64,000 nt of DNA from Phil1 sp040767925 (GTDB lineage Bacteria > Bacillota > Clostridia > Christensenellales > CAG-138), in NCBI GenBank assembly GCA_040767925.1, contig JAXGNN010000002.1:186001-250000 (forward strand), written 5' to 3'. Under the pieces are notes generated by a model, which saw nothing but the letters and a program-made list of their open reading frames with translations, was not told the origin of the DNA and ran no database searches. Positions 49,570-58,675 of this stretch are shown here, one piece after another (position 1 is the stretch's first letter; every line of letters starts with the position of its first letter). The translations under genes and the position numbers were made by a program.

Positions 49570-51165
49570 ATGAGCATCACAATCGCCGAAATCCTCAAGC
49601 TGCCGTCCCTGCGGGGCGCCCGGGTCGTCGCCGGGGAGGCGGGGCTTAGCCAGTGGGTCTCCACGATCAGCGTCCTCGAATACGGCCATATCGGCCAGTT
49701 CAAGGACGTGTATACCGACTATTTGGGCAACGAGATCATCATCAGCGCCTTCTACAACCTCCAGGACAACCCCGAACACCAATGCAGCATCATCAACGCG
49801 CTGATCAAGAAAAAAGTGGCGGGTCTCATCCTGTTTTACATGGGGGTCGTGCTCTCGCACGTGGACGAAATGCTCATAGAGCTTGCGAACCGGCTGGATT
49901 TTCCCATCATCGTCATGCCAGAAAACCGACCCGACCTGCGCTACGGCGAGGTGATCTACGAGGTGATGGAAGCCATCCTCAAAAGCCAGTTCATCGGATA
50001 CGATTTCAAAAACGATATCCTCGAGCAGGTTTCCCGTTTCCCGGAGAACCAGCGCAGCATCAGCCTCGTCATGCGCATCCTCAGCGACAAACTCCACTCG
50101 AGCATCGTGCTCGCGAACGCCGCGGGAGAGCCCGTCAACATATCCCTGTGGCCGAGGAACATGACGCTCGAGAGCTTTTTAACCGGCGGCAAGGTACCCC
50201 TCGACGTCCAGCACGCCACGCTCAACGACGAGGAATACCAGCTCGTGAACTGCCCCGTACGCTCCTCGGGCACCATCCCTCTCCAGGCAGTCATCTACAA
50301 GCGTGGGGAAGCACTGGCTACCGATGTCGTCAGACAGGTGGGGGAGACTCTGCAGATCGCCATGAATCTCTGGGAACGTCAGGGAGAAAACCCGCTTTCC
50401 GAACTGGTGGGCGCCATACTTAAGGACGAACCATACAGGGTCTGCCGCATCGCGGCGCCGTTCGGCATCAACGTAGCCGATATTCGTGACATGTGGGTCA
50501 TCACGCCGCGGGAGTGCGAGCTCGAGAGTCTATTCAAGCGCATGCCCGAACTGATATCCGAGGAACTGACGCACCTGTGCAGGACGGCGGTGTTCGACGC
50601 CTACGACGGCAGCATCGTCGTTATGATGAACATGCCGCAGGACGGCAGCTGCCCGATCGAAGCCGCGCGAAGCTTCTGCACAGCGCTCGAGCAGCACGGT
50701 CTGGACGCTACCCTTATCGCATGCCGCCATCTGACGAGCCCGGACCATTTTCGAAAAGCTTATCTGCTGTGCAAGGAGAACCTTGCCACGCTCCGGGAGA
50801 TCTACCCGCACAGGACGCTCTTTTCCCTTTCCGAAGTGCAGTTTGCGGACCAGTGCAGGAAGATCATCGACAGCGGCGAGACCGCCATCCTGCAGTATAC
50901 GGAGATACTCAAGGCGATCCCGCGGGACGAAGGCGTTTCATATGAGGATATGCTCAAGACGCTCTCCACATATTATTTGGACGCGAACAGCAGCGCCTCC
51001 CAGGCCGGCGAAATGCTCTTTTTGCATAAAAATACGATCAAATACCGGATCCGCAAATTCAAGGAGAACGCAGCCGACAGGATGGAAGGGCTGCCCTCCG
51101 TGATCGGGCTGTATACGGCCCTCGCGCTCAAGCGCATCCTCGAAGGCTACGAGAACTGCGGCTGA
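49570..51165 (+). CDS. PucR-family transcriptional regulator
   Basis: 531 residues. N-terminal PucR-like purine-catabolism domain (ITIAEILKLPSLRGARVVAGEAGLSQWVSTISVLE, typical opening), a long middle part, and C-terminal HTH_30 with SQAGEMLFLHKNTIKYRIRKFKENAADRMEG. Start has GGGAGG. Sits just upstream of the ABC importer/DUF917 operon in the same direction, separated by a terminator, and is the probable regulator of that operon. Members respond to purine-related or nitrogen compounds. Confidence 0.9.
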   Translation: MSITIAEILKLPSLRGARVVAGEAGLSQWVSTISVLEYGHIGQFKDVYTDYLGNEIIISAFYNLQDNPEHQCSIINALIKKKVAGLILFYMGVVLSHVDEMLIELANRLDFPIIVMPENRPDLRYGEVIYEVMEAILKSQFIGYDFKNDILEQVSRFPENQRSISLVMRILSDKLHSSIVLANAAGEPVNISLWPRNMTLESFLTGGKVPLDVQHATLNDEEYQLVNCPVRSSGTIPLQAVIYKRGEALATDVVRQVGETLQIAMNLWERQGENPLSELVGAILKDEPYRVCRIAAPFGINVADIRDMWVITPRECELESLFKRMPELISEELTHLCRTAVFDAYDGSIVVMMNMPQDGSCPIEAARSFCTALEQHGLDATLIACRHLTSPDHFRKAYLLCKENLATLREIYPHRTLFSLSEVQFADQCRKIIDSGETAILQYTEILKAIPRDEGVSYEDMLKTLSTYYLDANSSASQAGEMLFLHKNTIKYRIRKFKENAADRMEGLPSVIGLYTALALKRILEGYENCG

Positions 51166-51181
51166 CCAGCGGCGTGCCAGC

Positions 51182-51228
51182 GCCCTCTTGCGTTTGACCT
51201 TTGGTACAAACGCGGGAGGGCTTTTTTT
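51182..51228 (+). terminator. Terminator after the PucR-type gene
   Basis: Two-part stem GCCCTC/GAGGGC and GCGTTT/AAACGC (51182-51221) followed by seven T. Confidence 0.9.
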
Positions 51229-51335
51229 AACCGGGAAAATAACAGCTTTTATTCGATCGTATGATACCATTTTGGTAGTACGGCGAAACACATCGGATCT
51301 ATTGTGCACAAAAACAAAAAAGAGGAGAGAATTCT

Positions 51336-53087
51336 ATGAAGCGCAGTATGAAACAATCCCTCGCTCTGTTCGTGGTTCTTTTGATTTCGCTTAGCGTTGC
51401 AGGCTGCAAGGGCGGAAGCGAAGCCAACATGCAGACCGCAACCCCCGCCCCGACCGCCGTGCAAACCGCGGCCGGCACCGATGCAACGGCCGCGCCCGCA
51501 GTCGACCAGAACATCGGCACGGCGCTGGCTGTCCGGGCGGACAAATCCATCATCGTCGCAGCCGGCTGGCCCACCTACATCGATCCGGCCGTGGGCAGCA
51601 AGGCTTCGGACTCGACGGCGTTCACCAACATGTACGATTCACTGGTCTTCCCCAAGACCGACGGCACGAGCGAACCCCTGGTCGCCACGAGCTGGGAAGC
51701 GAACGCGGACAGTTCCGTCTACACCTTCCATCTGCGCGACGACGTCGTCTTCCACAGCGGCAACAAGCTGACCGCCCACGATGTCAAGTTCAGCATGGAC
51801 CGCCTCCTGACCATAGGCGAGGGCTACGCATACATCTTCACGGGCATCGTGGCGTCCACCGAGGTCGTAGACGACTACACGGTCCGCTTCAACCTCACCA
51901 AACCTACCGGCAACCTGGCCGGGATGCTCATCCGCCTCTATATCCTCGACGAAAAGCTGGTCCGGGAGAACATCGACCCCTCGGGCAACTACGGGGAAAA
52001 CGGCGACTATGCCAAGAGCTGGCTGCTGACCCATGACGCGGGCTCCGGGCCCTACAAGGTCAAGGAGATGAAGACCGAGGAATACCTGATCATGGAGCAA
52101 TTCGAGGATTACTGGCAGGGCTGGGAGGAAGGCGCGCCTAAGTTGATCAAAATGCTGGGCGGCATCGATGCCGTCACCGGCCGCACCATGCTCGAGAGGG
52201 GCGAACTCGAGTTCAGCGACGACGGTCAGACCGCCGAAACTCTGGCCGCGCTCTCCCAGGTCGAAGGCCTCAAGCTGGTCCGCATCCCGCTGAGCACCAA
52301 TTTCAACATCGCGCTCAACACCAAGCTCGCCCCCACGGACGACGTGCATGTGCGCCGGGCCATGGCGTACGTGCTCGATTATCAGGCCGTCATCGACAAC
52401 ATCTATATGGGAAGCACGAAGCCCACGGGGCCCATCGTCAAGGGCCTGGCCGCGGCTGCTCTGTCCGAGGCGGATATGCCGTATGAGTATAGCCTGGATA
52501 AGGCCTTGGCAGAGCTCAAACTCTCCCCTTACTACGACGCGCTCATGGCGGGGACCATGCCCCTGACGCTTACCTACTGCACGGACGGCGGCTCCCGGCA
52601 GGAGAAGCTAGCGCTTCTGATGCAGGCCGGTATGCAGGCGCTGGGCGTCAAGATCGAAATCACGGGCAAGCCCTTCGCCAACATGATGACCGACGCCCAA
52701 ACCGTCGAGACCACCCCCAACGCCTCCTTCGTGGTGTTCGCGCCCCCATATCTGGATGGCGGCGGCTACCTCAAAGCCCGCTATCACTCGTCTTCCGTCG
52801 GCTCGTGGGAGCAGATGGAGTGGCTCCAGGATGCCGAGATCGACGCCATGATCGAGCAGGCCATGACCATTTCCGACGAGGCCACCCGCAACGAGATGTT
52901 TAAAGAGATCGCCCGCAAGCTCGTGGACCTGTGCCCGACGATCTGGGTGGCCGACCTGGCGAGCAGCTTCGTCTACCGCGCGGAGTACATCACGACCCTG
53001 CCCAGCGCGGTGATGTACGAGTCCGGCGAGAACTTCATCTACCCCACGGGCTATTCCTCCTACTACCGCAATTTCAGATTGAAATAA
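51336..53087 (+). CDS. ABC importer substrate-binding lipoprotein (SBP family 5)
   Basis: 583 residues. Signal peptide with lipobox SVAGC, a Thr/Ala/Pro linker, then the family-5 fold: SDSTAFTNMYDSLVF, VYTFHLRDDVVFHSGNKLTAHDVKFSMDRLL, HVRRAMAYVLDYQAVIDNIYMGSTKPTGPIV. Binds peptides, nickel complexes or other small nitrogen compounds outside the membrane. First gene of the operon; AGAGGAGAG ribosome site. A TACCA-TTT-TGGTA repeat at about 51266-51278 may be an operator. Confidence 0.92.
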   Translation: MKRSMKQSLALFVVLLISLSVAGCKGGSEANMQTATPAPTAVQTAAGTDATAAPAVDQNIGTALAVRADKSIIVAAGWPTYIDPAVGSKASDSTAFTNMYDSLVFPKTDGTSEPLVATSWEANADSSVYTFHLRDDVVFHSGNKLTAHDVKFSMDRLLTIGEGYAYIFTGIVASTEVVDDYTVRFNLTKPTGNLAGMLIRLYILDEKLVRENIDPSGNYGENGDYAKSWLLTHDAGSGPYKVKEMKTEEYLIMEQFEDYWQGWEEGAPKLIKMLGGIDAVTGRTMLERGELEFSDDGQTAETLAALSQVEGLKLVRIPLSTNFNIALNTKLAPTDDVHVRRAMAYVLDYQAVIDNIYMGSTKPTGPIVKGLAAAALSEADMPYEYSLDKALAELKLSPYYDALMAGTMPLTLTYCTDGGSRQEKLALLMQAGMQALGVKIEITGKPFANMMTDAQTVETTPNASFVVFAPPYLDGGGYLKARYHSSSVGSWEQMEWLQDAEIDAMIEQAMTISDEATRNEMFKEIARKLVDLCPTIWVADLASSFVYRAEYITTLPSAVMYESGENFIYPTGYSSYYRNFRLK

Positions 53088-53184
53088 GCTTCTGTGCGGG
53101 ATATGCGCGCGGCAGCGCGCATATCCCGCCCGTTGGCACGAACGTACCCGTCCGTTCCGGCGGACGGAGAGAGGATGTTGCGCT

Positions 53185-54201
53185 ATGATCCTGAAGATTC
53201 TCAAACGCATCGCCACCTATGCGCTGGTTCTCCTGGGGCTCTCGATCCTGATATTCATCATCGTGCGCGTAATGCCGGGCGATACGGCCCGCATGGCCCT
53301 TGGGCCGCGCACGCCTGAGGAAACCGTCCAGGCGCTGCGCGTGAGCATGCATTTGGATAAACCCCTCTACGTCCAGTATTATTATTGGATTACCAGCATG
53401 CTCCAGGGGGATTTCGGAACCTCTGTCATCTCAAAGAGGCCGGTCCTGGATGACATCAAGAGCTACCTCCCGGCTACGATTGAACTCGCCGTGCTGGCGG
53501 CATCTTTTTTGGTTTGCAACGGCATTCTGCTGGGAGTCATCTCCACCAAATATTCGGGCAAATGGCCCGATGCAATCATCCGCATCGTGTCTTATTTCGG
53601 CGTCGTAGCGCCCGGGTTCCTGTGGGCCGTGCTGGCCATGCTGCTTTTCGCCCTCATTTTTCCCATATTGCCGGTCGCGGGGCGCATCAGCGCCAACGTT
53701 ACCGCGCCGCCAGCCATCACGAAGCTATACATCGTTGACTTTTTATTGGCCGGGAATCCCGCCGGGGCCTGGGATGCCTTCAAACATCTGATCCTGCCCG
53801 CCGTGGTGCTCTCGTTCGGCGGCACCAGTCAGTCGGCGCGCATCACGCGCTCGAGCATGGTGGGCAATATGGAAAAGCCCTACGCTGCGGCCGAGCGAGC
53901 CTACGGCATCCCGGAGAATAAGATCCTGTTTAAATATCTGCTCAAGCCGTCCCTCAACTCCACCATCTCGGTCATGGCCATGGACATCGCGGGCCTTTTC
54001 GGCGGAGCGTATATCATCGAGAGCGTGTTCGGATATCCGGGGCTCGGCCGTTATACCATGCAGGCCATGCTCAACAAAGACGTCTTTGCGGTATCGGCCG
54101 TCATCCTGGTCCAGGGAACGATCATCGCCGTATTCAACCTCGCGACCGACATCTTCATCAGTTTCTTGGACCCCCGGATCCGCTACAGCAAATTAACCTG
54201 A
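53185..54201 (+). CDS. ABC importer permease (DppB/OppB type)
   Basis: 338 residues, six membrane helices. N-terminal segment LKRIATYALVLLGLSILIFIIVRVMPGDTARMALGP and the EAA loop ERAYGIPENKILFKYLLKPSLNSTISVMAMDIAGLFGGAYIIESVFGYPGLGRY are diagnostic for DppB-type subunits. 97 bases after the SBP gene. Confidence 0.93.
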   Translation: MILKILKRIATYALVLLGLSILIFIIVRVMPGDTARMALGPRTPEETVQALRVSMHLDKPLYVQYYYWITSMLQGDFGTSVISKRPVLDDIKSYLPATIELAVLAASFLVCNGILLGVISTKYSGKWPDAIIRIVSYFGVVAPGFLWAVLAMLLFALIFPILPVAGRISANVTAPPAITKLYIVDFLLAGNPAGAWDAFKHLILPAVVLSFGGTSQSARITRSSMVGNMEKPYAAAERAYGIPENKILFKYLLKPSLNSTISVMAMDIAGLFGGAYIIESVFGYPGLGRYTMQAMLNKDVFAVSAVILVQGTIIAVFNLATDIFISFLDPRIRYSKLT

Positions 54202-54229
54202 AGGCTTACGGGAGGAATGAAGCAGGCTT

Positions 54230-55144
54230 ATGAACAGCATACAATATACGATCGATATTTCCGACGTGGATCTCGCCCGGCTCCCCAAGCGCAACCGGCT
54301 GGAGGATGTCCGGAAGCTTTGGTACAAGTTTTCCCGCAACAAGCTCTCGGTGGCCGGCCTTTGCGTAATCATTCTGGTGGTGCTGGCCGCCATATTCTAT
54401 AAGTCCCTGGCCCCGTATCCGGACCATATCGGCGCCGTGGTGGATTTTTCCCACGCAAGCCTTCCTCCCTCGGGCGATTATCCGCTGGGTACGGACACGG
54501 TTGGCCGCGACATATTAAGCCGCATCCTCTACGCCTTCCGGGGAGCGCTCCAGATGGGCGTGGGCGCGCTGAGCGTCGTGGTTCCCATAGGCGGCATGCT
54601 CGGCCTGGTGGCCGGATATTGGAACGGGCGCTGGATCTCCACCTCCATCATGCGCATCGCCGACGTGTTCCAGGCCCTGCCGACGCTGATCCTGATCATG
54701 TGCGTTTCCTCTATCATGGAACCCAGCATGCGCAACGCGGTGCTCGCCATGTGCGTCACGTGGTGGCCATGGTACACGCGCCTGGTATACGGCATCGTTG
54801 TATCGGTCCGCCATGAGATCTACGTCAGCGCCGCGGAGGTGCTGGGCGCCAGCACCGGTCACATTTTGATTAAGGAAATACTGCCCAACGCCCTGGGCCC
54901 CATCCTCACCAAAATAACGCTGGACATGGGCTGGGCCGTGCTGGCCGGGGCAACCCTCAGCTATGTGGGCATGGGCGAACAGGCCCCCATCCCGTCGCTG
55001 GGCGCGATGGTTTCCGACGGGGTCAAGTATCTGCCCGACCAATGGTGGATGTCCATTTTCCCCGCCCTGGCCATCATGCTGATCGTGCTGGGCTTCAACC
55101 TGACCGGGGACGGCATCAAGGATATGCTGTCCGATATGGAGTGA
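54230..55144 (+). CDS. ABC importer permease (DppC/OppC type)
   Basis: 304 residues. N-terminal cytoplasmic stretch with KLWYKFSRNKLSVAGLCVIILVVLAAIFYKSLAPYP, then PLGTDTVGRDILSRILYAFRGALQMG and the EAA motif SAAEVLGASTGHILIKEILPNALGPIL. Pairs with the DppB-type subunit. GGGAGG lies 14 bases before the ATG, rather far. Confidence 0.93.
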   Translation: MNSIQYTIDISDVDLARLPKRNRLEDVRKLWYKFSRNKLSVAGLCVIILVVLAAIFYKSLAPYPDHIGAVVDFSHASLPPSGDYPLGTDTVGRDILSRILYAFRGALQMGVGALSVVVPIGGMLGLVAGYWNGRWISTSIMRIADVFQALPTLILIMCVSSIMEPSMRNAVLAMCVTWWPWYTRLVYGIVVSVRHEIYVSAAEVLGASTGHILIKEILPNALGPILTKITLDMGWAVLAGATLSYVGMGEQAPIPSLGAMVSDGVKYLPDQWWMSIFPALAIMLIVLGFNLTGDGIKDMLSDME

Positions 55145-55149
55145 CGCGT

Positions 55150-56160
55150 ATGCAGAGCCAACAAGACAACTACATCGTCGATATGCGGAACCTGTTCGTC
55201 TCCTTCCGCACGTTCAAGGGCTACGCGCGGGTGCTCAACGGCATCGATCTCAACCTGCGCCCCAGGGAGAAGATCAGTATCGTGGGCGAAACCGGCTGCG
55301 GCAAGACCACGACGGTCAACGCGATCGCCTGTATTCTGGCCAAGCAGGCCGTGATCGATTCGGGCCAGGTCTTTTTCCAGGGCCGGGATATCCTGAAAAT
55401 GCCCGAACGCGAGATCAAAACCCTGCGCGCCCGCGGTGTGTCGGTCATCTTTCAGGACCCGATTGCCTCCCTCAACCCCGTGTTCACCGTCGGGGACCAG
55501 ATGAAGGAGGTCATCCGCTACTCGGGCATCGAGAACGCGCGGGACGACAAGGTCCAGACGGAGCGCACCATCAACGCGCTCCAGGAGACTTCCCTGCCCG
55601 ACCCGGAACGGATTATGAACAATTACCCGTTCCAATTGTCGGGCGGCATGCGCCAGCGCATCTGCATTGCCATGGCCCTGTCCACGCCGCGGGATCTCGT
55701 CATCGCGGACGAACCCACCACCAACCTCGACGTCACGATACAGGACCAGGTGCTCAAGATCCTGCGCCAGCGCGTGGAGGACAAGGGAAGCGCCCTCATC
55801 CTCATCACCCACTCCCTGGGCGTTGCCCGGGAGGTGGCCGACCGCATCTATGTGATGTACGCGGGCAACATGGTGGAAACCGCCCCTTCCCAGGAGCTGT
55901 TCAAAGCCCCCCTGCACCCGTATACGAAGGGCCTTATCAGCTGTATCCCCAAGCTTTCCGGGGGAGGCGTCGCCGAGGGCATCCCCGGCCGCATCGTCAA
56001 CTACATGGATCCGCCTCCGGGCTGCCGCTTTGAACCGCGTTGCCCCCACGCGATGCCCCGCTGCCGGGAGAAGATGCCGCCCATGTTCGAGGCCGCGCCG
56101 AGCCACTTCGTGGCCTGCTATCTTTATCACGCACAGGGAGGTATGCCCGATGAGCAATGA
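55150..56160 (+). CDS. ABC importer ATPase (DppD/OppD type)
   Basis: 336 residues. Walker A GETGCGKTT, Q-loop FQDPIASLNP, signature LSGGMRQR, Walker B LVIADEPTTNLD, H-loop LITHSLG, and the C-terminal oligopeptide-ABC zinc/Fe-S type extension with CRFEPRCPHAMPRCREKMP (three-to-four cysteines). Start at 55150, six bases after the permease stop. Overlaps the second ATPase gene by 11 bases. Confidence 0.93.
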   Translation: MQSQQDNYIVDMRNLFVSFRTFKGYARVLNGIDLNLRPREKISIVGETGCGKTTTVNAIACILAKQAVIDSGQVFFQGRDILKMPEREIKTLRARGVSVIFQDPIASLNPVFTVGDQMKEVIRYSGIENARDDKVQTERTINALQETSLPDPERIMNNYPFQLSGGMRQRICIAMALSTPRDLVIADEPTTNLDVTIQDQVLKILRQRVEDKGSALILITHSLGVAREVADRIYVMYAGNMVETAPSQELFKAPLHPYTKGLISCIPKLSGGGVAEGIPGRIVNYMDPPPGCRFEPRCPHAMPRCREKMPPMFEAAPSHFVACYLYHAQGGMPDEQ

Positions 56161-57130
56161 GCTTTTACGGGTCCGCGGACTCAAGAAGTATTTCCCCATC
56201 AGGGCCGAAGGCCGCAAAGGCCTTTCGGTAAAAGCCGTGGACGGCATCGATTTTGAGCTGGCCGCAGGGGAGACGCTGGGCCTTGTGGGGGAGTCGGGCT
56301 CGGGCAAGAGCACGACGGCCTACAACGTGGTCGGCATGCAGGGCATTACCGAAGGGGAGCTTACCTTCGCGGGGCAGGATATCAGCATGCCCCTGAAGGC
56401 CCGGCCGCAGGACCTGAAAAAACAGATCCAGATCGTTTTTCAGGATCCCGGAACCTCCCTCAACCCCCAGCGGACGGTCTATAAAATACTCGAGCTCCCT
56501 CTGAAGATCCATAAGGTCTGCGCGCCCGGCGATTTTCTCAAGTATATCGCCCGGCTCATGGACATGGTGGAGCTGCCCTATGACTATATGCACAAGTACC
56601 CTTCCATGCTGGGGGGCGGCGAGAAGCAACTCGTGGCCATCGCCCGCGCGCTGGCCACGAATCCCCGCCTGATCGTGCTGGACGAGCCCACGAGCGCCCT
56701 GGATGTCTCGGTTCAGGCGAAGATCATCAACACGCTCATCCGGTTGCAGAAGAACATGAACCTGTCCTACCTGTTCATCACACACGATTTGAGCCTGATG
56801 CGCAATGTGGCCGACCGGGTCGCGATCATGTACCTGGGGAAAATCGCCGAGATTGCGCCCGCGGAACGCTTCTTCAATGCGCCCCGGCACCCGTACACGC
56901 AGATGCTGCTCTCCTCGATCCCCGTGGTCAGTGAGGAGGAGGAAACGTATAAACCGCGGAAGGTACGCTCCCAGGGCGAGATCCCGAGCCCTGTCCACGT
57001 GCCTCCCGGCTGCAGCTTCCACACGCGTTGCCCCATGGCGTTCGAGCGTTGTCTCGTCGAGGACCCGAACATGATTACGTTGGAAGGCGCGCAGAGCGTG
57101 CGCTGCCATCTATTTGCAGAGAAAGGATAA
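56150..57130 (+). CDS. ABC importer ATPase (DppF/OppF type)
   Basis: 326 residues from ATG 56150 (GGGAGG site). Walker A GESGSGKST, Q-loop FQDPGTSLNPQRTV, Walker B LIVLDEPTSALD, H-loop LFITHDLSLM, C-terminal CSFHTRCPMAFERC. The signature LSGGQ is altered to LGGGEKQ, still compatible with the motif. Partner of the preceding ATPase. Confidence 0.92.
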   Translation: MSNELLRVRGLKKYFPIRAEGRKGLSVKAVDGIDFELAAGETLGLVGESGSGKSTTAYNVVGMQGITEGELTFAGQDISMPLKARPQDLKKQIQIVFQDPGTSLNPQRTVYKILELPLKIHKVCAPGDFLKYIARLMDMVELPYDYMHKYPSMLGGGEKQLVAIARALATNPRLIVLDEPTSALDVSVQAKIINTLIRLQKNMNLSYLFITHDLSLMRNVADRVAIMYLGKIAEIAPAERFFNAPRHPYTQMLLSSIPVVSEEEETYKPRKVRSQGEIPSPVHVPPGCSFHTRCPMAFERCLVEDPNMITLEGAQSVRCHLFAEKG

Positions 57131-57133
57131 GCA

Positions 57134-58264
57134 ATGAGCAAGTTTTTATCAGTTTCGCAGGATATCGAGGATTTTCTCACCGGGTGCGCATTTTTCGGCA
57201 CCGGCGGCGGAGGAGACGTCAAGGCCGGCCGGGCCAGCCTCAACGATTGCCTTGAGAAAGGCCTTGAGATGGCTCTGTTGGATCCTGCCGAGATCAAGGA
57301 GGACGGCCTCTACTGCAGCCCTTTCTTCATGGGCAGCATCGCCCCCAAAACCCCGGAGGTACTGGCAGAGATGGAGCGCAACGGCTTCACCCAACGCAAG
57401 TATCCGATCGACAACATGCTCATTGAAGCCGTCCGGCGCATGGAAAAACACATCGGACGCAAGGTAGACGGGCTCATGGTCGCCGAAATGGGCGGCTCCA
57501 ACTCGGCCTGCTGCATGGCGGCGGCATACAAAATGGGCTTGCCCGTGCTCGATGGCGACCCCGCCGGGCGCGCGATCCCCGAAATGTCCAACGGCATGTT
57601 CTCGATCAAGGGCTTCAGTTTCCTGCCCGCCGTATATGTGGATTCCTGGGGCAACAGCAGCATCACCACCGACGCGTCCCACCCCAAGGCGATCGAACGC
57701 ATCGGCAAATTCTTGAGCCAGGCAGCCTACGGGGAGATGGCCGAAACCGTTTCTCCCCGCAGGGGCGCGGAGATCAAGGAGGTAATCGTGCCCCATTCGC
57801 TGTCCAAGGCCAAAGCTGTGGGCGCGGCAATCAACCGCGCGATCGAGCGCGGCGAGGATCCGCTGCCCGTGGCGGCCGATACCGCAGGCGGCCATGTGGT
57901 CGCCCGCGGCATCGTGCACGGCGTGCGCGCAGAAAACGCGGGAGGCTACTATCTGGGCACGTACGAGATCCGCGGCTCGGATGAGTATGCAGGGAAAGGC
58001 TTCAAGATATGGTTCAAGAACGAAAACCACGTCCTGTGGATCGACGGGGCGCCCCATACGACCAGCCCGGATCTGATCAGCCTCATCAACCTGCAAACCG
58101 GGACCCCCCTACTGAACACCTATCTGGCGGACGGCATCCCCGTGGGCGTGATCGTCTCCCCGAGCTGCAAGAACTACCGGGAGCCGAGGGCGATTGCCGC
58201 CTTCGGGCCCCGCTCGTTCGGCTTTAATTTTGATTACGTTCCCTTTGCCGGCCGCTGCTCATAA
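57134..58264 (+). CDS. DUF917 family protein (S-methylthiohydantoin desulfurase-like)
   Basis: 376 residues. Opens with FLTGCAFFGTGGGGDVKAG, the glycine-rich hallmark of DUF917, and contains MVAEMGGSNSACCMAAAYKMGLPVLDGDPAGRAIPEM. Related proteins act on thiohydantoin or hydantoin-like compounds, commonly beside hydantoinase or purine/pyrimidine transporters. Only 3 bases after the ATPase gene, so made together with the importer; its substrate is probably what the importer brings in. Confidence 0.9.
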   Translation: MSKFLSVSQDIEDFLTGCAFFGTGGGGDVKAGRASLNDCLEKGLEMALLDPAEIKEDGLYCSPFFMGSIAPKTPEVLAEMERNGFTQRKYPIDNMLIEAVRRMEKHIGRKVDGLMVAEMGGSNSACCMAAAYKMGLPVLDGDPAGRAIPEMSNGMFSIKGFSFLPAVYVDSWGNSSITTDASHPKAIERIGKFLSQAAYGEMAETVSPRRGAEIKEVIVPHSLSKAKAVGAAINRAIERGEDPLPVAADTAGGHVVARGIVHGVRAENAGGYYLGTYEIRGSDEYAGKGFKIWFKNENHVLWIDGAPHTTSPDLISLINLQTGTPLLNTYLADGIPVGVIVSPSCKNYREPRAIAAFGPRSFGFNFDYVPFAGRCS

Positions 58265-58318
58265 GCCCTGCGAACGGCCGGGAAACCGAAAGTTCCCTCC
58301 TTATTGCGCGGATGCAAA

Positions 58319-58342
58319 CGCCGCGGGCAAACGCCTGCGGCG
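58319..58342 (+). terminator. Hairpin at the end of the importer operon
   Basis: CGCCGCGGGC / GCCTGCGGCG with loop AAAC, 55 bases after the DUF917 stop; then CGCGTTTATCC. T-run short. Confidence 0.6.
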
Positions 58343-58400
58343 CGCGTTTATCCAAAGCACCGGGCGTTTCGGCGGCCTGAGCAGTACGCTTCTTCGGGCC

Positions 58401-58643
58401 TCAAAGGTCGATTCGCATCAGGCGGCTCGAGCGGCCGGAGCCGTCCACGATTTTCCTGCCCGCCTCCGCCGCAAAACCCGCGCTTTCCAGTTTGTCGACG
58501 ATGCGGTACATACAACGGAGCGACCCGCCGTAGACGAGGGCGAGATTGTTGCTGGTGAAGATGTTGTTCGCGTATTGGCCGATGATAGTTTCAATTTGAG
58601 GATCGTATGGGTGCTTGGGTTCGTTTTGCCGCGATAGCCGCAT
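58401..58643 (-). CDS. Winged-helix-like fragment, 80 residues
   Basis: MRLSRQNEPKHPYDPQIETIIGQYANN... ending KIVDGSGRSSRLMRIDL. The stretch LALVYGGSLRCMYRIVDKLESAGFAAEAGRKI reads like the recognition helix and wing of a winged-helix domain as found at the end of larger regulators. No good ribosome site. Probably the C-terminal remnant of a larger lost gene, or a small regulator. It lies 32 bases beyond the gerB-type gene. Confidence 0.4.
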   Translation of the reverse strand: MRLSRQNEPKHPYDPQIETIIGQYANNIFTSNNLALVYGGSLRCMYRIVDKLESAGFAAEAGRKIVDGSGRSSRLMRIDL

Positions 58644-58675
58644 ACCTGGCGTCGATGGTCTGCTCGGCGCTCGAC

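Noticed and set aside
54961..56313. 450-codon minus-strand ORF
   Set aside because: Antisense to the importer permease and ATPase genes.
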